NCBI RefSeq assembly: GCF_006517535.1
Contig: NZ_VHQH01000034.1
Location: 1-64,000, forward strand
Direction: 5' to 3'
DNA from: Schumannella sp. 10F1B-5-1
GTDB taxonomy: Bacteria > Actinomycetota > Actinomycetes > Actinomycetales > Microbacteriaceae
DNA length: 64,000 bases
Each line of letters opens with the position of its first letter. Position 1 is the first letter of the stretch. The notes below the pieces were generated by a model that did no database searches, had not been told where the DNA came from, and saw nothing but the letters and a program-made list of their open reading frames with translations. Shown here piece by piece: positions 8,586 through 17,452 of the stretch. The translations under genes and the position numbers were made by a program.

Positions 8586-9743
8586 ATGAGGATGCCGATG
8601 CCCACCGATGACGCCGCGCCCGCGGCACCCCAGAACACCCGCCCGCCCTCGATCCCGAACACGAGCTCCGCGACGACCCCGGTCATCGAGACCGTCGCGC
8701 TCACCAAGCACTTCCCGGTGCGCCGCGGACGCGGCACGGTCGTGCACGCCGTCGAAGGCGTCGACCTGCGTCTCGAGGCCGGCAGCGTCGTCGCCCTCGT
8801 CGGCGAGTCCGGCTCGGGCAAGTCGACCGTCGCCCGACTGATCGCGCAGCTGCTGCCGCGCACCTCCGGCGAGGTGCTGCTGCACGGCAAGCCCGTGCGC
8901 GTGCGGCTCGGCCGCAGCTTCCGGCGCTACGTGCGCAACGTGCAGATGATCCTGCAGGACCCGTTCGCGTCGCTGAACCCGATCCACACCGTGCGCTACG
9001 TGCTCACCCGCTCGGTCAGCATCCACAACCCCGGCCTCTCGAAGACCGAGCGCGAGCAGAAGGTGCGCGGTCTGCTCGAGCAGGTCGAGCTGCGGCCCGC
9101 CGAGCGCTACCTCGCGAAGTTCCCGCACGAGCTCTCGGGCGGACAGCGCCAGCGCGTCGCGATCGCCCGCGCCCTCGGCGCCACCCCGCAGGCTCTGCTC
9201 GCCGACGAGCCCGTGTCGATGCTCGACGTGTCGATCCGCATCGGCGTGCTCAACCTGCTGCAGCGGCTCAAGGAGCAGCTGAACCTCGCGATCCTCTACA
9301 TCACGCACGACATCGCGTCGGCCCGGTACTTCGCCGACGAGACCGTCGTGATGTACGCCGGCCAAGTCATCGAGCGCGGGCCGAGCGAGGAGGTCACGCA
9401 GCGGCCGCGGCATCCCTACACGCAGCTGCTGATCGCCTCCGCACCCGACGCCGACCAGCTGGCCGGCCGCGAGGAGCGCCCCGCGAAGGGCGAGCCGCCG
9501 AGCCTCATCGACCCGCCGACCGGATGCCGGTTCAACTCGCGCTGCCCCTTCGCCATGGACGTCTGCCGCCAGGAGCGCCCGCCGATGTTCGAGCTCGAGG
9601 ACGGCCAGAAGGCCGCCTGCTGGCTCTACTCCGACGACCGCGGCGCCGAGCGCGAGGCCGCGTTCGGCGCGGGCGTCGCCGCCGGGATGCCTGTCGCCGG
9701 CCCGGTCGCCGCCGGGATCACGAACGGGGGAGCGAGCGCATGA
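8586..9743 (+). CDS. ABC transporter ATP-binding protein (OppF/DppF type)
   Basis: This 385-residue ATPase of the oligopeptide-type importer carries Walker [10 protein letters not shown] near residue 78, Q-loop [10 protein letters not shown], signature LSGGQRQR, Walker [13 protein letters not shown] and H-loop [11 protein letters not shown]. After the ATPase core comes the cysteine-containing oligopeptide-transporter C-terminal domain ([21 protein letters not shown]), which binds an iron-sulfur cluster or zinc in some homologues. The first ~30 residues and an Ala/Gly-rich tail are low-complexity. I took the ATG at 8586; in-frame ATGs at 8592 and 8598 are equally possible. It overlaps the permease gene by four bases (ATGA). 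Confidence 0.88.
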   Translation: MRMPMPTDDAAPAAPQNTRPPSIPNTSSATTPVIETVALTKHFPVRRGRGTVVHAVEGVDLRLEAGSVVALVGESGSGKSTVARLIAQLLPRTSGEVLLHGKPVRVRLGRSFRRYVRNVQMILQDPFASLNPIHTVRYVLTRSVSIHNPGLSKTEREQKVRGLLEQVELRPAERYLAKFPHELSGGQRQRVAIARALGATPQALLADEPVSMLDVSIRIGVLNLLQRLKEQLNLAILYITHDIASARYFADETVVMYAGQVIERGPSEEVTQRPRHPYTQLLIASAPDADQLAGREERPAKGEPPSLIDPPTGCRFNSRCPFAMDVCRQERPPMFELEDGQKAACWLYSDDRGAEREAAFGAGVAAGMPVAGPVAAGITNGGASA

Positions 9744-10720
9744 AGTTCCTCATCCGCCGCGTGATCTTCTACGTGATCACCGCCTGGGCGGCCGTGACGC
9801 TCAACTTCTTCATCCCGCGTCTGCTGCCCGGCGACCCCGTGCAGTCGCTCATCAACAAGTACCAGGGCCGACTCTCGACCGACGCGATCCAGTCGCTCTA
9901 CGTGCTGTTCGGTCTCGACAAGGACTCCAGCCTCTGGGACGACTACGTCAAGTACTGGGCCGGGCTGTTCCGCGGCGACTTCGGCATCTCGTTCACCTAC
10001 TTCCCGACCCCGGTGAGCGAGATCATCAGCCAGTCGCTGCCGTGGACGCTGCTGCTCGTCGGCATCTCGACCATCCTCGGCTTCGTGCTCGGCACGCTCG
10101 CCGGCGTCGGCCTGGGCTGGCGGCGCGGCACCTGGGCCGACGGCCTGCTGCCGGTCGCGAACTTCTTCTCGGCCATCCCGTACTTCTGGCTCGGCCTCAT
10201 CGCGATCAGCCTCTTCGCCGTCATCATCCCGGTGTTCCCGGCGTCGGGCGGCTACGAGGGCGGACTCATCCCCGAGTTCAGCGGACAGTTCATCGGGTCG
10301 GCGATCTATCACGGCATCCTGCCGGCGCTCACGATCGTGATCTCGTCGATCGCCGGCTGGATCCTCAGCATGCGCAACATGATGGTCACCGTCTCGAGCG
10401 AGGACTACGTGACGGTCGCGCAGGCCAAGGGCCTGCCCGAGCGCACGGTCATGTTCGGCTACGCCGCCCGCAACGCGGTGCTGCCGAGCATCTCGGGCTT
10501 CGCCCTCAGCCTCGGCTTCATCGTCGGCGGCACGCTCGTGACCGAGATGGTGTTCAGCTACCCCGGGATCGGCTTCACGCTGTTCCAGGCGATCAGCTCG
10601 AAGGACTACCCGCTCATGCAGGGCATCTTCCTCATCATCACGCTGAGCGTGCTGGTGGCGAACATGGCCGCCGACTTCGCCTACGCCCTGCTCGACCCGC
10701 GCACCCGACAGGAGGGCTGA
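9740..10720 (+). CDS. ABC transporter permease (DppB/OppB type)
   Basis: This 326-residue integral membrane protein has six predicted helices. It begins with the family-typical [33 protein letters not shown]. The EAA-type coupling loop that docks on the ATPase is seen in [18 protein letters not shown], followed by [13 protein letters not shown]. The start overlaps the preceding stop as ATGA, indicating translational coupling. Only three bases separate it from the second permease. It would form the translocation pore with that permease. Confidence 0.9.
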   Translation: MKFLIRRVIFYVITAWAAVTLNFFIPRLLPGDPVQSLINKYQGRLSTDAIQSLYVLFGLDKDSSLWDDYVKYWAGLFRGDFGISFTYFPTPVSEIISQSLPWTLLLVGISTILGFVLGTLAGVGLGWRRGTWADGLLPVANFFSAIPYFWLGLIAISLFAVIIPVFPASGGYEGGLIPEFSGQFIGSAIYHGILPALTIVISSIAGWILSMRNMMVTVSSEDYVTVAQAKGLPERTVMFGYAARNAVLPSISGFALSLGFIVGGTLVTEMVFSYPGIGFTLFQAISSKDYPLMQGIFLIITLSVLVANMAADFAYALLDPRTRQEG

Positions 10721-10723
10721 GAC

Positions 10724-11731
10724 ATGTCCGTGCAGATCGATCCGGTCACCGCCGATCCCACCTCCACCGCCACCCTGACCGCCGTCGCGGTGCGCTCGAA
10801 GCGCGGCCGCCGGGTGCAGCTCGGCATCCTGCGCAACCGCAAGGCGCTCGTCGGCATCATCATCCTCGCCGTCTTCGTCGTGCTGGCGATCATCGGCAAG
10901 TGGATCGCGCCCTACAACCCCGACACCGTCAACGCCACGGCGGGTCTGCAGCCGCCCTCGCCCGACCACTGGCTCGGCACCACCGCGACGGGGCAGGACA
11001 TCCTGTCGCAGCTGCTGGTCGGCACCCAGGGCGTCATGCTCGTCGGCCTCACCGCCGGCATCGTCGCCACGCTGATCTCGGTCATCGTCGGCGTGGTCTC
11101 GGGGTTCATCGGGGGCATCGGCGACGAGATCCTGTCGCTGATCTCGAACGTGTTCCTGGTCATCCCGGCGCTGCCGCTGATCATCATCATCACCGGGCTG
11201 CTGCCGAGCGCCGGCGGGCTCACGGTCGCCTTCGTGATCGCGATCACGGGATGGGCGTGGGGCGCCCGCGTCATGCGCGCCCAGACGCTGTCGCTGCGCA
11301 AGCGCGACTTCGTCGAGGCGGCCCGCGCGAACGGCGAGCCGCTGTGGCGGATCGTGTTCTTCGAGATCATGCCGAACCTCACCGCGATCATCGCGTCGGG
11401 CTTCATCGGCACGGTGATCTTCGCGATCCTGTCGGAGGTCACGCTGGCCTTCATCGGCGTCACGAGCATCAGCGACTGGAACTGGGGCACCGTGCTGTTC
11501 TGGGCGCAGAGCTCGCAGGCGCTCGTGCAGGGCGCCTGGTGGTGGTTCGTGCCCGCGGGCCTCTGCATCGCCGCCGTCGGCACCTCGCTCACCCTCATCA
11601 ACTTCGGGATCGACGAGTTCGTCAACCCCCGACTGCGCTCCACGGCCGCCAACGCCGGCGTGCTGCGGCGCAAGAAGATCCGCGCGCGCATCGGGTTCAC
11701 GCCCGTCTACCGCGGGAAGGACAACCGATGA
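10724..11731 (+). CDS. ABC transporter permease (DppC/OppC type)
   Basis: This 335-residue protein has a cytoplasmic N-terminal extension of about 40 residues, then a first helix (LVGIIILAVFVVLAIIGKW). The OppC-type signature PPSPDHWLGTTATGQDILSQLLVGT precedes the transmembrane core. The EAA loop reads KRDFVEAARANGEPLWRIVFFEIMPN. It is the second half of the heterodimeric pore. Its stop overlaps the start of the second ATPase by four bases. Confidence 0.9.
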   Translation: MSVQIDPVTADPTSTATLTAVAVRSKRGRRVQLGILRNRKALVGIIILAVFVVLAIIGKWIAPYNPDTVNATAGLQPPSPDHWLGTTATGQDILSQLLVGTQGVMLVGLTAGIVATLISVIVGVVSGFIGGIGDEILSLISNVFLVIPALPLIIIITGLLPSAGGLTVAFVIAITGWAWGARVMRAQTLSLRKRDFVEAARANGEPLWRIVFFEIMPNLTAIIASGFIGTVIFAILSEVTLAFIGVTSISDWNWGTVLFWAQSSQALVQGAWWWFVPAGLCIAAVGTSLTLINFGIDEFVNPRLRSTAANAGVLRRKKIRARIGFTPVYRGKDNR

Positions 11732-12837
11732 CCCTGCTGGATGCGGCCACCGCCGCGACCCCGCCCCGCGAGCGCAAGCCCGTGCTCGAGATCCGCGGCC
11801 TCAGCGTCGACTACGGCTACGACGAGAACGCGGTGCACGCGCTGCAGGGCGTCGACCTGACGCTGCACGCCGGCGAGGTGCTCGGCCTCGCGGGCGAGAG
11901 CGGATGCGGCAAATCGACGCTCGCCTACGCCGCCACCCGGCTGCTGCCGCCGCCCGGCGTCATCACCGGCGGCTCGGTCACCTTCACCTCGGCCCGCGAC
12001 GGCCACGGCGGCGACCTGCTGCGCATGGGCGACGCCGAGCTGCGGGCGCAGCGCTGGCGCGACACGGCGATCGTGTTCCAGGGCGCGATGAACTCGCTCA
12101 ACCCCGTCTACACGATCGGCCGGCAGCTGATCGACGGCATCCTGGCCCACCGCGGCCGGGGGAGCGGCGCGCGCGACCGGGCACGGGCCCGGGCGCTCGA
12201 GCTGCTCGACATGGTGGGCATCCCGAAGGACCGCCTCGGCTCGTACCCGCACCAGCTCTCGGGCGGTATGCGCCAGCGCGTCATGATCGCCATGGCGCTC
12301 GCGCTCGAACCCGAGATCGTGATCATGGACGAGCCGACGACCGCGCTCGACGTGGTCATGCAGCGCCAGATCGTCGAGCAGATCATGCAGCTGAAAGACG
12401 AGCTCGGCTTCTCGGTCATCTTCATCACGCACGACGTGTCGCTGCTGCTCGAGCTCGCCGACCGCATCGCGATCATGTACGCGGGTCGCATCGTCGAGGA
12501 CGCGTCGAGCGAGGAGGTCTACCGCCGACCGCGCCACCCCTACACGGCGGGCCTGCTGCACTCCTTCCCGCCGTTGCGCGGTCCCAAGCGCGACCTGGCC
12601 GGCATCCCCGGATCACCGCCCGATCTCGTGAATCTGCCCACCGGGTGCAAGTTCCACCCGCGGTGTCCCTACGGTTTCGACGAATGCAAGCTCACCGATC
12701 CGGCCCTCGGCCCCACGCGCTTCGGCGACGCGGAGCCGCAGCGCCAGGTCGCGTGCCTCCTCAACGACGAGAAGGCGGCCCCCGGCCCCATCCCCCTCGA
12801 GCTGGGCGTGCGCCCGGAAGGAGACCGAATCGCATGA
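11728..12837 (+). CDS. ABC transporter ATP-binding protein (OppD/DppD type)
   Basis: This 369-residue ATPase partners the gene at 8586. It shows Walker [11 protein letters not shown]-loop [10 protein letters not shown], signature LSGGMRQR, Walker [12 protein letters not shown] and H-loop [12 protein letters not shown]. The C-terminal oligopeptide-type domain with clustered cysteines ([18 protein letters not shown]) follows. Residues between Walker A and the Q-loop contain an insertion ([19 protein letters not shown]) typical of OppD. Both ends overlap neighbouring genes by four bases (ATGA), so the last five genes of the operon form one coupled translational block. Confidence 0.9.
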   Translation: MTLLDAATAATPPRERKPVLEIRGLSVDYGYDENAVHALQGVDLTLHAGEVLGLAGESGCGKSTLAYAATRLLPPPGVITGGSVTFTSARDGHGGDLLRMGDAELRAQRWRDTAIVFQGAMNSLNPVYTIGRQLIDGILAHRGRGSGARDRARARALELLDMVGIPKDRLGSYPHQLSGGMRQRVMIAMALALEPEIVIMDEPTTALDVVMQRQIVEQIMQLKDELGFSVIFITHDVSLLLELADRIAIMYAGRIVEDASSEEVYRRPRHPYTAGLLHSFPPLRGPKRDLAGIPGSPPDLVNLPTGCKFHPRCPYGFDECKLTDPALGPTRFGDAEPQRQVACLLNDEKAAPGPIPLELGVRPEGDRIA

Positions 12838-13847
12838 CGACCAACCCGGTGACGCTGTTCACGGGCCAGTGGGCCGACCTGACCCTGGACGAGGTGGCGG
12901 GCCATGCCGCCTCGTGGGGGTATGACGGTCTGGAGATCGCGTGCTCGGCCGAGCACCTCGACGTCTGGCGCGTGGAGGAGGATCCGGGCTACCTGGATGA
13001 GCGGCGCGCGGTGCTCGACAAGCACGGCCTGACGACCTGGGCCCTGTCGAACCACCTCACCGGTCAGGCCGTGTGCGACGACCCGATCGACTTCCGCCAC
13101 AAGGCGCTGCTGCGCTCGAAGGTGTGGGGCGACGGCGAGCCCGAGGGCGTGCGTCAGCGCGCCGCCGAGGAGCTCAAGCTGACGGCGAAGGCGGCTCGCA
13201 AGCTCGGCGTGGATGTGATCACCGGCTTCACCGGGTCGTCGATCTGGCAGTACGTGGCGATGTTCCCGCCGGTCGGGCAGGACGTGATCGACGCCGGCTA
13301 CGAGGACTTCGCCCGACGCTGGAACGACATCCTGGATGTGTTCGACGGCGAGGGCGTGCGCTACGCCCACGAGGTGCACCCCTCGGAGATCGCCTACGAC
13401 TACTGGACCTGCCAGCGCGCACTCGAGGCCGTCGACCACCGGTCGGCGTTCGGCTTCAACTGGGACCCGTCGCACATGATGTGGCAGGGCATCGACACGG
13501 TCGACTTCATCGTCGACTTCGCCGACCGGATCTACCACGTGGACTGCAAGGACACGCGGATGCGCGATCGCTCGGGCCGGGCCGGAATCCTCGGCTCGCA
13601 CCTGCCCTGGGGCGACCCGCGTCGCGGCTGGGACTTCGTCTCGACCGGCCACGGCGACGTGCCGTGGGAGGACGCCTTCCGCACCCTGCGACGCGTCGGC
13701 TATACCGGCCCGATCTCGGTCGAGTGGGAGGACGCCGGCATGGACCGCATGGTCGGCGCCGAGGAGGCGCAGCGCTTCGTGCGCGGCCTGCTCTGGGACC
13801 TGCCCACCGCATCGTTCGACGCGGCGTTCTCGCACAACGCCGACTGA
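12834..13847 (+). CDS. Sugar phosphate isomerase/epimerase-like TIM-barrel enzyme (second)
   Basis: This 337-residue TIM-barrel protein of the xylose-isomerase-like superfamily is longer than and clearly different from the one at 3567. It starts VTLFTGQWADLTLDEVAGHAASWGYDGLEIAC. Candidate metal ligands appear in RYAHEVHPSEIAYD, FNWDPSHMMWQGID, IYHVDCKDTRM and ISVEWEDAGMD. Homologues of this length are generally found beside Gfo/Idh/MocA dehydrogenases, where they isomerise, eliminate or hydrate 3-keto sugars. It is the last gene of the operon and is coupled to the ATPase gene by ATGA. A 17-bp-arm palindrome follows. The specific reaction is not determinable from sequence alone. Confidence 0.85.
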   Translation: MTTNPVTLFTGQWADLTLDEVAGHAASWGYDGLEIACSAEHLDVWRVEEDPGYLDERRAVLDKHGLTTWALSNHLTGQAVCDDPIDFRHKALLRSKVWGDGEPEGVRQRAAEELKLTAKAARKLGVDVITGFTGSSIWQYVAMFPPVGQDVIDAGYEDFARRWNDILDVFDGEGVRYAHEVHPSEIAYDYWTCQRALEAVDHRSAFGFNWDPSHMMWQGIDTVDFIVDFADRIYHVDCKDTRMRDRSGRAGILGSHLPWGDPRRGWDFVSTGHGDVPWEDAFRTLRRVGYTGPISVEWEDAGMDRMVGAEEAQRFVRGLLWDLPTASFDAAFSHNAD

Positions 13848-13858
13848 CGCGGGGCAGA

Positions 13859-13893
13859 GGAGGGGCGCCGCGCGAGTCGCGCGGCGCCCCTCC
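13859..13893. terminator. Bidirectional palindromic terminator
   Basis: Perfect 17-base arms (GGAGGGGCGCCGCGCGA and its complement) surround a single base at 13876. It separates the sugar operon from the convergent SRPBCC-ArsR operon and could end both transcripts. Confidence 0.75.
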
Positions 13894-13909
13894 CTCGTAC
13901 CGCGGCTCG

Positions 13910-14368
13910 TCAGGCGGCGGCCATGCGCCCGAGCTCGGCCTCGAGCGTGTCGAAGAAGTGCGCGTAGCCCTGGCGCAGCGCCTCCTCGGCGCCCTCGGGG
14001 ATCGGCGTCTGGGTCATCGTGACCTCGGTCGCCGGGCCGGTCGCGCCGTCGGCGCCCGCGACCTCGGCGAAGTCGACGACGAGGTGCGAGCGCGCCGGGT
14101 CGTCGGGCTGGTCGGTGATCGTCAGGCGCAGGTGGCGAGGCGCATCCACCTCGACGAACTCGCCGACCCAGTGGATGCGGTTGCCGTCCGGCAGCACCAT
14201 GTCGGCCTTCCAGGCGCGGCCGAGCTCGGCGACGTAGTCGAGCGTGTCGAGGGGGACCTCGACCTGGTCGCCGCCGAACCAGGCGGAGAAGTGCTCCGCC
14301 GTGGTCCAGGCGCTCCACACGAGCTCGGCGGGGAAGGGGAAGGTGCGGGTGACGGTGAGGTCGGTCAT
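13910..14368 (-). CDS. SRPBCC (AHSA1/START-like) domain protein
   Basis: This 152-residue single-domain protein has the helix-grip fold of the activator-of-Hsp90 homologue-1-like family. It opens LTVTRTFPFPAELVWSAWTTAEHFSAWFGGD, the characteristic beta-strand and helix with the W-AWT-AE pattern. A hydrophobic ligand cavity is expected, but no ligand is known for most bacterial members. It lies four bases after the ArsR gene. The ArsR-SRPBCC pairing is widespread in actinobacteria, so the two are almost certainly co-transcribed and co-regulated. Confidence 0.88.
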   Translation of the reverse strand: MTDLTVTRTFPFPAELVWSAWTTAEHFSAWFGGDQVEVPLDTLDYVAELGRAWKADMVLPDGNRIHWVGEFVEVDAPRHLRLTITDQPDDPARSHLVVDFAEVAGADGATGPATEVTMTQTPIPEGAEEALRQGYAHFFDTLEAELGRMAAA

Positions 14369-14372
14369 GGGT

Positions 14373-14741
14373 CTATCCGTTCTGGTCGGTGTTCGTGGTG
14401 GTCTCTTCGGGCCCGGCCGTCGACGCGAGCCGGGCGAGGTAGCCGCCGAGTGCGTCGAGGCTGTCGCCCCAGAAGCGCGCGTAGTCGCCGACCCACTGCG
14501 CGGCGTCGCGCAGCGGGCGGGCGTCGAGCGTCGCGGGGCGGTACTGCGCCTCGCGACCGCGGGTGACGAGCCCGGCCTGCTCGAGCACCCGCAGGTGCTT
14601 CGAGACGGCGGCGAAGCTCATGTCGAAGGGCTCGGCGAGCTCGCCGACCGTGGCCGGTCCGCGGCTGAGCCGGGCCAGGATGTCGCGTCGGGTCGGGTCG
14701 GCGAGGGCGGCGAAGGTGCGGCTGAGCTGGTCGTCGGCCAT
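14373..14741 (-). CDS. ArsR-type winged-helix regulator
   Basis: This 122-residue repressor-like protein shows the ArsR core: LSRTFAALADPTRRDILARLSRGPATVGELAEPFDMSFAAVSKHLRVLEQAGLVTRGREAQYRP. There is no obvious metal-binding CxC pair, so it probably senses something other than metal or acts constitutively. I chose the ATG at 14741 because GGAGGA lies just upstream; a frame extension to 14783 adds only basic low-complexity residues and runs towards the operator. The operator-like inverted repeats at 14807-14835 overlap its own transcription start, indicating autoregulation. Confidence 0.9.
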   Translation of the reverse strand: MADDQLSRTFAALADPTRRDILARLSRGPATVGELAEPFDMSFAAVSKHLRVLEQAGLVTRGREAQYRPATLDARPLRDAAQWVGDYARFWGDSLDALGGYLARLASTAGPEETTTNTDQNG

Positions 14742-14806
14742 CGTGTCCTCCTCGTCGCGCCGGGTGCGGCAGGCGCCGCGCATCCTGATCTCGATCTCTC
14801 AGGTAT

Positions 14807-14835
14807 TGAACCGAATGGTTCAGAACCGATGGGTT
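14807..14835. promoter_or_regulatory. Double inverted repeat operator of the ArsR gene
   Basis: TGAACC-GAAT-GGTTCA (14807-14822) is a perfect palindrome with a four-base centre. It is followed directly by AACC-GATG-GGTT (14824-14835), a shorter copy of the same design. Both lie on or just after the predicted start of the minus-strand transcript, an ideal place for repression. Confidence 0.7.
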
Positions 14836-14836
14836 G

Positions 14837-14865
14837 AATATAGATCCGATGAGAGCCCGGGTCAA
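14837..14865 (-). promoter_or_regulatory. Promoter of the ArsR-SRPBCC operon
   Basis: On the minus strand TTGACC (14865-14860) and TATATT (14842-14837) are separated by exactly 17 bases. This is the most AT-rich promoter seen in the window. The start point would fall around 14830, inside the operator. Confidence 0.75.
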
Positions 14866-14899
14866 CCCCCTCGTGCGACGAGGTCCGCGACCCGGGCTC
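14853..14899 (-). terminator. Terminator of the oxidoreductase gene, overlapping the ArsR promoter
   Basis: Eleven-base arms GAGCCCGGGTC (14853-14863) and GACCCGGGCTC (14889-14899) enclose a second hairpin CCTCGT-GCG-ACGAGG. It lies just downstream of the stop of the minus-strand oxidoreductase gene. One arm contains the -35 box of the ArsR promoter. Confidence 0.6.
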
Positions 14900-14937
14900 G
14901 AGGCGCCGCAGCGCCGCATCGCCGAAGTGCTGCGGCT

Positions 14938-15903
14938 CTACCCCTCGCAGACCTTGAGCACGAGCTTGCCGCGCGTATGACCGCCCTCGAGCGCGCGGTG
15001 CGCCTCGGCCGCGTCCGCGAGGTCGTAGACCCCGTCGACGAAGACGCGCACGTCGCGCGACTCGATCAGCCGCGAGATCACGGCGAGGGTCGAGCCGTCC
15101 GGCGCGACCCGGTAGCCCGTCGCGCGCACGCCGGCGGCCTCCGCCTCGGTGCGCATGCTCGGCCACGACCCGGTCGGTCCGTTCACGATCAGCCCTCCCG
15201 GGCGCAGCACCGTCAGCGAGCGCGACGCGGTGTCGTCGAGCACGTTGCCGATCAGGTCGATCACCACATCCACCTCGTCGAGCACCTCCTCGAAGCGCTC
15301 GGTCGAGTGGTCGATGACCTCGCTCGCACCGAGCTCCTTGAGCCAGCGCAGGTTGCGGGTCGATCCGGTCGCGATCACGTGCGCGCCGAAGTAGGCGGCG
15401 AACTGCACCGCGAAATGCCCGACGCCGCCGGCGCCGGCGTGGATGAGCATCCGCTGCCCCTCGTGCGCCTTGGCCGTGTCGACCACCATGCCCCAGGCCG
15501 TCAGCGCGGCCAGCGGAACTCCGGCGGCTTCGACGTGCGACAGCGTCGGCGGCTTGCGCACGACGCTCAGCTCGGTGACCGTGAGGTACTCGGCGTAGGC
15601 GCCGCTCATGCGCGGCACCATGCCCATCCCGTAGACCTCGGTGCCGGGCTGCAGCGCGTGCGCCTCATACGGCGACTCGACGACGATGCCGCTGAAGTCG
15701 TTGCCCAGCACCGCCGGGAACGTCGCGATCGCGCCGAACGCCCCGCGCCCCGCGCGGGTCTTCGCGTCGATCGGGTTGACGCCCGCGGCGACGACCTTCA
15801 CGAGCAGCTCCGCGTTCGTGCGCACCGGCATCGGCACCGAGTCGAGCCGCAGGACCTCCGGCCCCCCGGCGTCCATGAACGTCATGGCGCGCATCCTGCT
15901 CAC
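14938..15903 (-). CDS. NADP-dependent alcohol dehydrogenase / quinone oxidoreductase family (MDR)
   Basis: This 321-residue medium-chain reductase is of the zinc-independent quinone-oxidoreductase type. It begins MRAMTFMDAGGPEVLRLDSVPMP, and NPIDAKTRAG is the family substrate-side motif. The cofactor site is LIHAGAGGVGHFAVQFAAYFGAHVIAT (AxxGxG). The catalytic zinc ligands of true alcohol dehydrogenases are absent. I used the GTG at 15903, which lies four bases after GGGAGG; an ATG at 15894 is an alternative. It would reduce quinones or conjugated carbonyls with NADPH in the cytosol. The physiological substrate is unknown. Confidence 0.85.
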   Translation of the reverse strand: MSRMRAMTFMDAGGPEVLRLDSVPMPVRTNAELLVKVVAAGVNPIDAKTRAGRGAFGAIATFPAVLGNDFSGIVVESPYEAHALQPGTEVYGMGMVPRMSGAYAEYLTVTELSVVRKPPTLSHVEAAGVPLAALTAWGMVVDTAKAHEGQRMLIHAGAGGVGHFAVQFAAYFGAHVIATGSTRNLRWLKELGASEVIDHSTERFEEVLDEVDVVIDLIGNVLDDTASRSLTVLRPGGLIVNGPTGSWPSMRTEAEAAGVRATGYRVAPDGSTLAVISRLIESRDVRVFVDGVYDLADAAEAHRALEGGHTRGKLVLKVCEG

Positions 15904-15998
15904 CTGGCCTCCCTGCCTCGTGTCGACCAGTGAACCCGGCGAATGAGTCGCCCGTGTTTCGCGCGCGTCACCGGGGTGGAAAACCCTGTCCGCCCCGC

Positions 15999-16004
15999 TA
16001 TGTT
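15999..16004 (+). promoter_or_regulatory. Possible -10 box for the membrane-protein pair
   Basis: TATGTT lies about 53 bases before the ATG at 16057. The -35 region is poor (GTGGAA at 17-base spacing). The call rests on the -10 alone. Confidence 0.35.
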
Positions 16005-16056
16005 CGAGTCACGACGCCGACCGCCGACCCGCTCGGCGGCTGCGGGAGGAGACCGG

Positions 16057-16749
16057 ATGCGCGCCCTGTTCGTGATCGTGAGGCTCGCCGGTGCGGCGGC
16101 CGTGATCGCCGCGATCGTGGCCCAGCTGATGCTGAGCCTGCAGGTGTGGGCGGCAGTTCCGGTACGGGATGTGCCGAACCAGATCGCGCACTTCTTCAGC
16201 TTCTTCACGATCGACTCGAACCTGCTGTCGCTCGTGTCGTTCCTGGTCGGCGCGGTCTTCCTCATCCTGAAGCGCGACGACTCGGCGGCGTGGGGCGTGT
16301 TCCGCGCGAGCGTGACCTCGTACATGGCCGTGACGGGAATCGTCTACAACCTGCTGCTGCGCGGCATCGAGCTGCCGCAGGGCAGCACGGTGGCCTGGTC
16401 GAACGAGATCCTGCATGTGGTCGCGCCGATCCTGGTCGTGCTCGACTGGTTCTTCGCGCCCGGCCGTCGCCCGCTGCGCTGGCCGGCGATCTGGGTCGTG
16501 ATCGCCTTCCCGCTGGTCTGGACGATCTACACGATGATCCGCGGACCGCTCGTCGTCGACGGCGTGACGGGCAACCCCTACTGGTACCCCTATCCCTTCC
16601 TCAACCCGAACGTCGCGCCCGAGGGCTACGTCACCGTGTTCTTCTACATGGTGCTGATCGCCGCGATCATCGGCCTGGTCGGCGCGGGCGTGATCTGGGT
16701 ATCGCGCAAGGGCGGTCGCTGGCCGCTGGCCGCGCGCGCGGCCGACTGA
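16057..16749 (+). CDS. Pr6Pr family membrane protein
   Basis: This 230-residue integral membrane protein resembles the Pr6Pr (FAR-17a/AIG1-like) family. About six hydrophobic helices are visible, starting MRALFVIVRLAGAAAVIAAIVAQLML. Conserved features include HFFSFFTIDSNLLS near residue 45, SYMAVTGIVYNLLLRG, and HVVAPILVVLDWFF. The NPYWYPYPFLNP loop precedes the last helix, as in characterised relatives. I chose the ATG at 16057 because GGAGGA lies eight bases upstream; the frame is open further 5' but that sequence is not membrane-like. The function of bacterial members is unknown. It is followed after four bases by another membrane protein gene. Confidence 0.8.
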   Translation: MRALFVIVRLAGAAAVIAAIVAQLMLSLQVWAAVPVRDVPNQIAHFFSFFTIDSNLLSLVSFLVGAVFLILKRDDSAAWGVFRASVTSYMAVTGIVYNLLLRGIELPQGSTVAWSNEILHVVAPILVVLDWFFAPGRRPLRWPAIWVVIAFPLVWTIYTMIRGPLVVDGVTGNPYWYPYPFLNPNVAPEGYVTVFFYMVLIAAIIGLVGAGVIWVSRKGGRWPLAARAAD

Positions 16750-16753
16750 CGCC

Positions 16754-17452
16754 GTGAGCCGCCGATCCGGCCTGCGCCGCGGCGCCGCCGCGCTGGGCGC
16801 GCTGCTCGCCGTGGCGGCGCTCGTCGTCATCTGGGCGGCGCGGGCGCGCATCCCGCACGACCTCTACGTGAGCGAGCTCGGCGCCGACGGCATGCCCACG
16901 GCAGGGATGTTCCGGGTCGCGTTCCTGCTGCTCGTCGCCGGGGGAGCGCTCGTCGCCGTCGCGGCGCGCGGGGTGCGCAGTCGCGCGCGGCTGCTGCGGC
17001 ACTGGCCGCCCACCGTCTCGCTGCTGGTGTCGTGCGCCTTCTTCCTCGTGGCATCCCAGGTGCCGTGCACGGCGGGATGCCCGGTGCCGGTTCCCGGGTC
17101 GGCCGCGTTCACCTGGCAGGACTTCACGCACACCTCGGCGGCGGTGCTCGCCTTCGCGGCCGCGGCGGTCGCGATGCTGCAGTGCGGCTTCGCGCTCGGG
17201 CATCCCGTGCTCGCGGTGCTGTCGCGGGCCTGCGCGATCGCGGTGGGCGGCATCGCCGCGGTCGGCGGGCTCATGTCGGTGCTGAGCTTCTACTCCTGGC
17301 TCGGCAGTCGCTTCGAGTTCGTGGCCACGACGATCGGGCTCGGCTGGGTGGCGGTGCTCGGCGTCGCGCTCGCGCTCGAGCGGCGGCGTGACGTCGCCGT
17401 CTCGCCCGGGCCCGAGGTCGAGCCGGACGCGGAGCTCAGCGCCGCCGCATGA
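16754..17452 (+). CDS. DUF998-type membrane protein
   Basis: This 232-residue protein has five or six transmembrane segments and matches the DUF998 pattern. It has an early paired helix with an extracytoplasmic SELGADGMPTAGMFR loop and a TWQDFTHTSAAVLAF segment. Two cysteines in SQVPCTAGCPVPVP on the outer side could form a disulfide. The gene starts with GTG four bases after the preceding stop, so the two membrane proteins are probably co-transcribed. Its end overlaps the convergent YqaJ gene by 17 bases. The function is unknown. Confidence 0.75.
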   Translation: MSRRSGLRRGAAALGALLAVAALVVIWAARARIPHDLYVSELGADGMPTAGMFRVAFLLLVAGGALVAVAARGVRSRARLLRHWPPTVSLLVSCAFFLVASQVPCTAGCPVPVPGSAAFTWQDFTHTSAAVLAFAAAAVAMLQCGFALGHPVLAVLSRACAIAVGGIAAVGGLMSVLSFYSWLGSRFEFVATTIGLGWVAVLGVALALERRRDVAVSPGPEVEPDAELSAAA

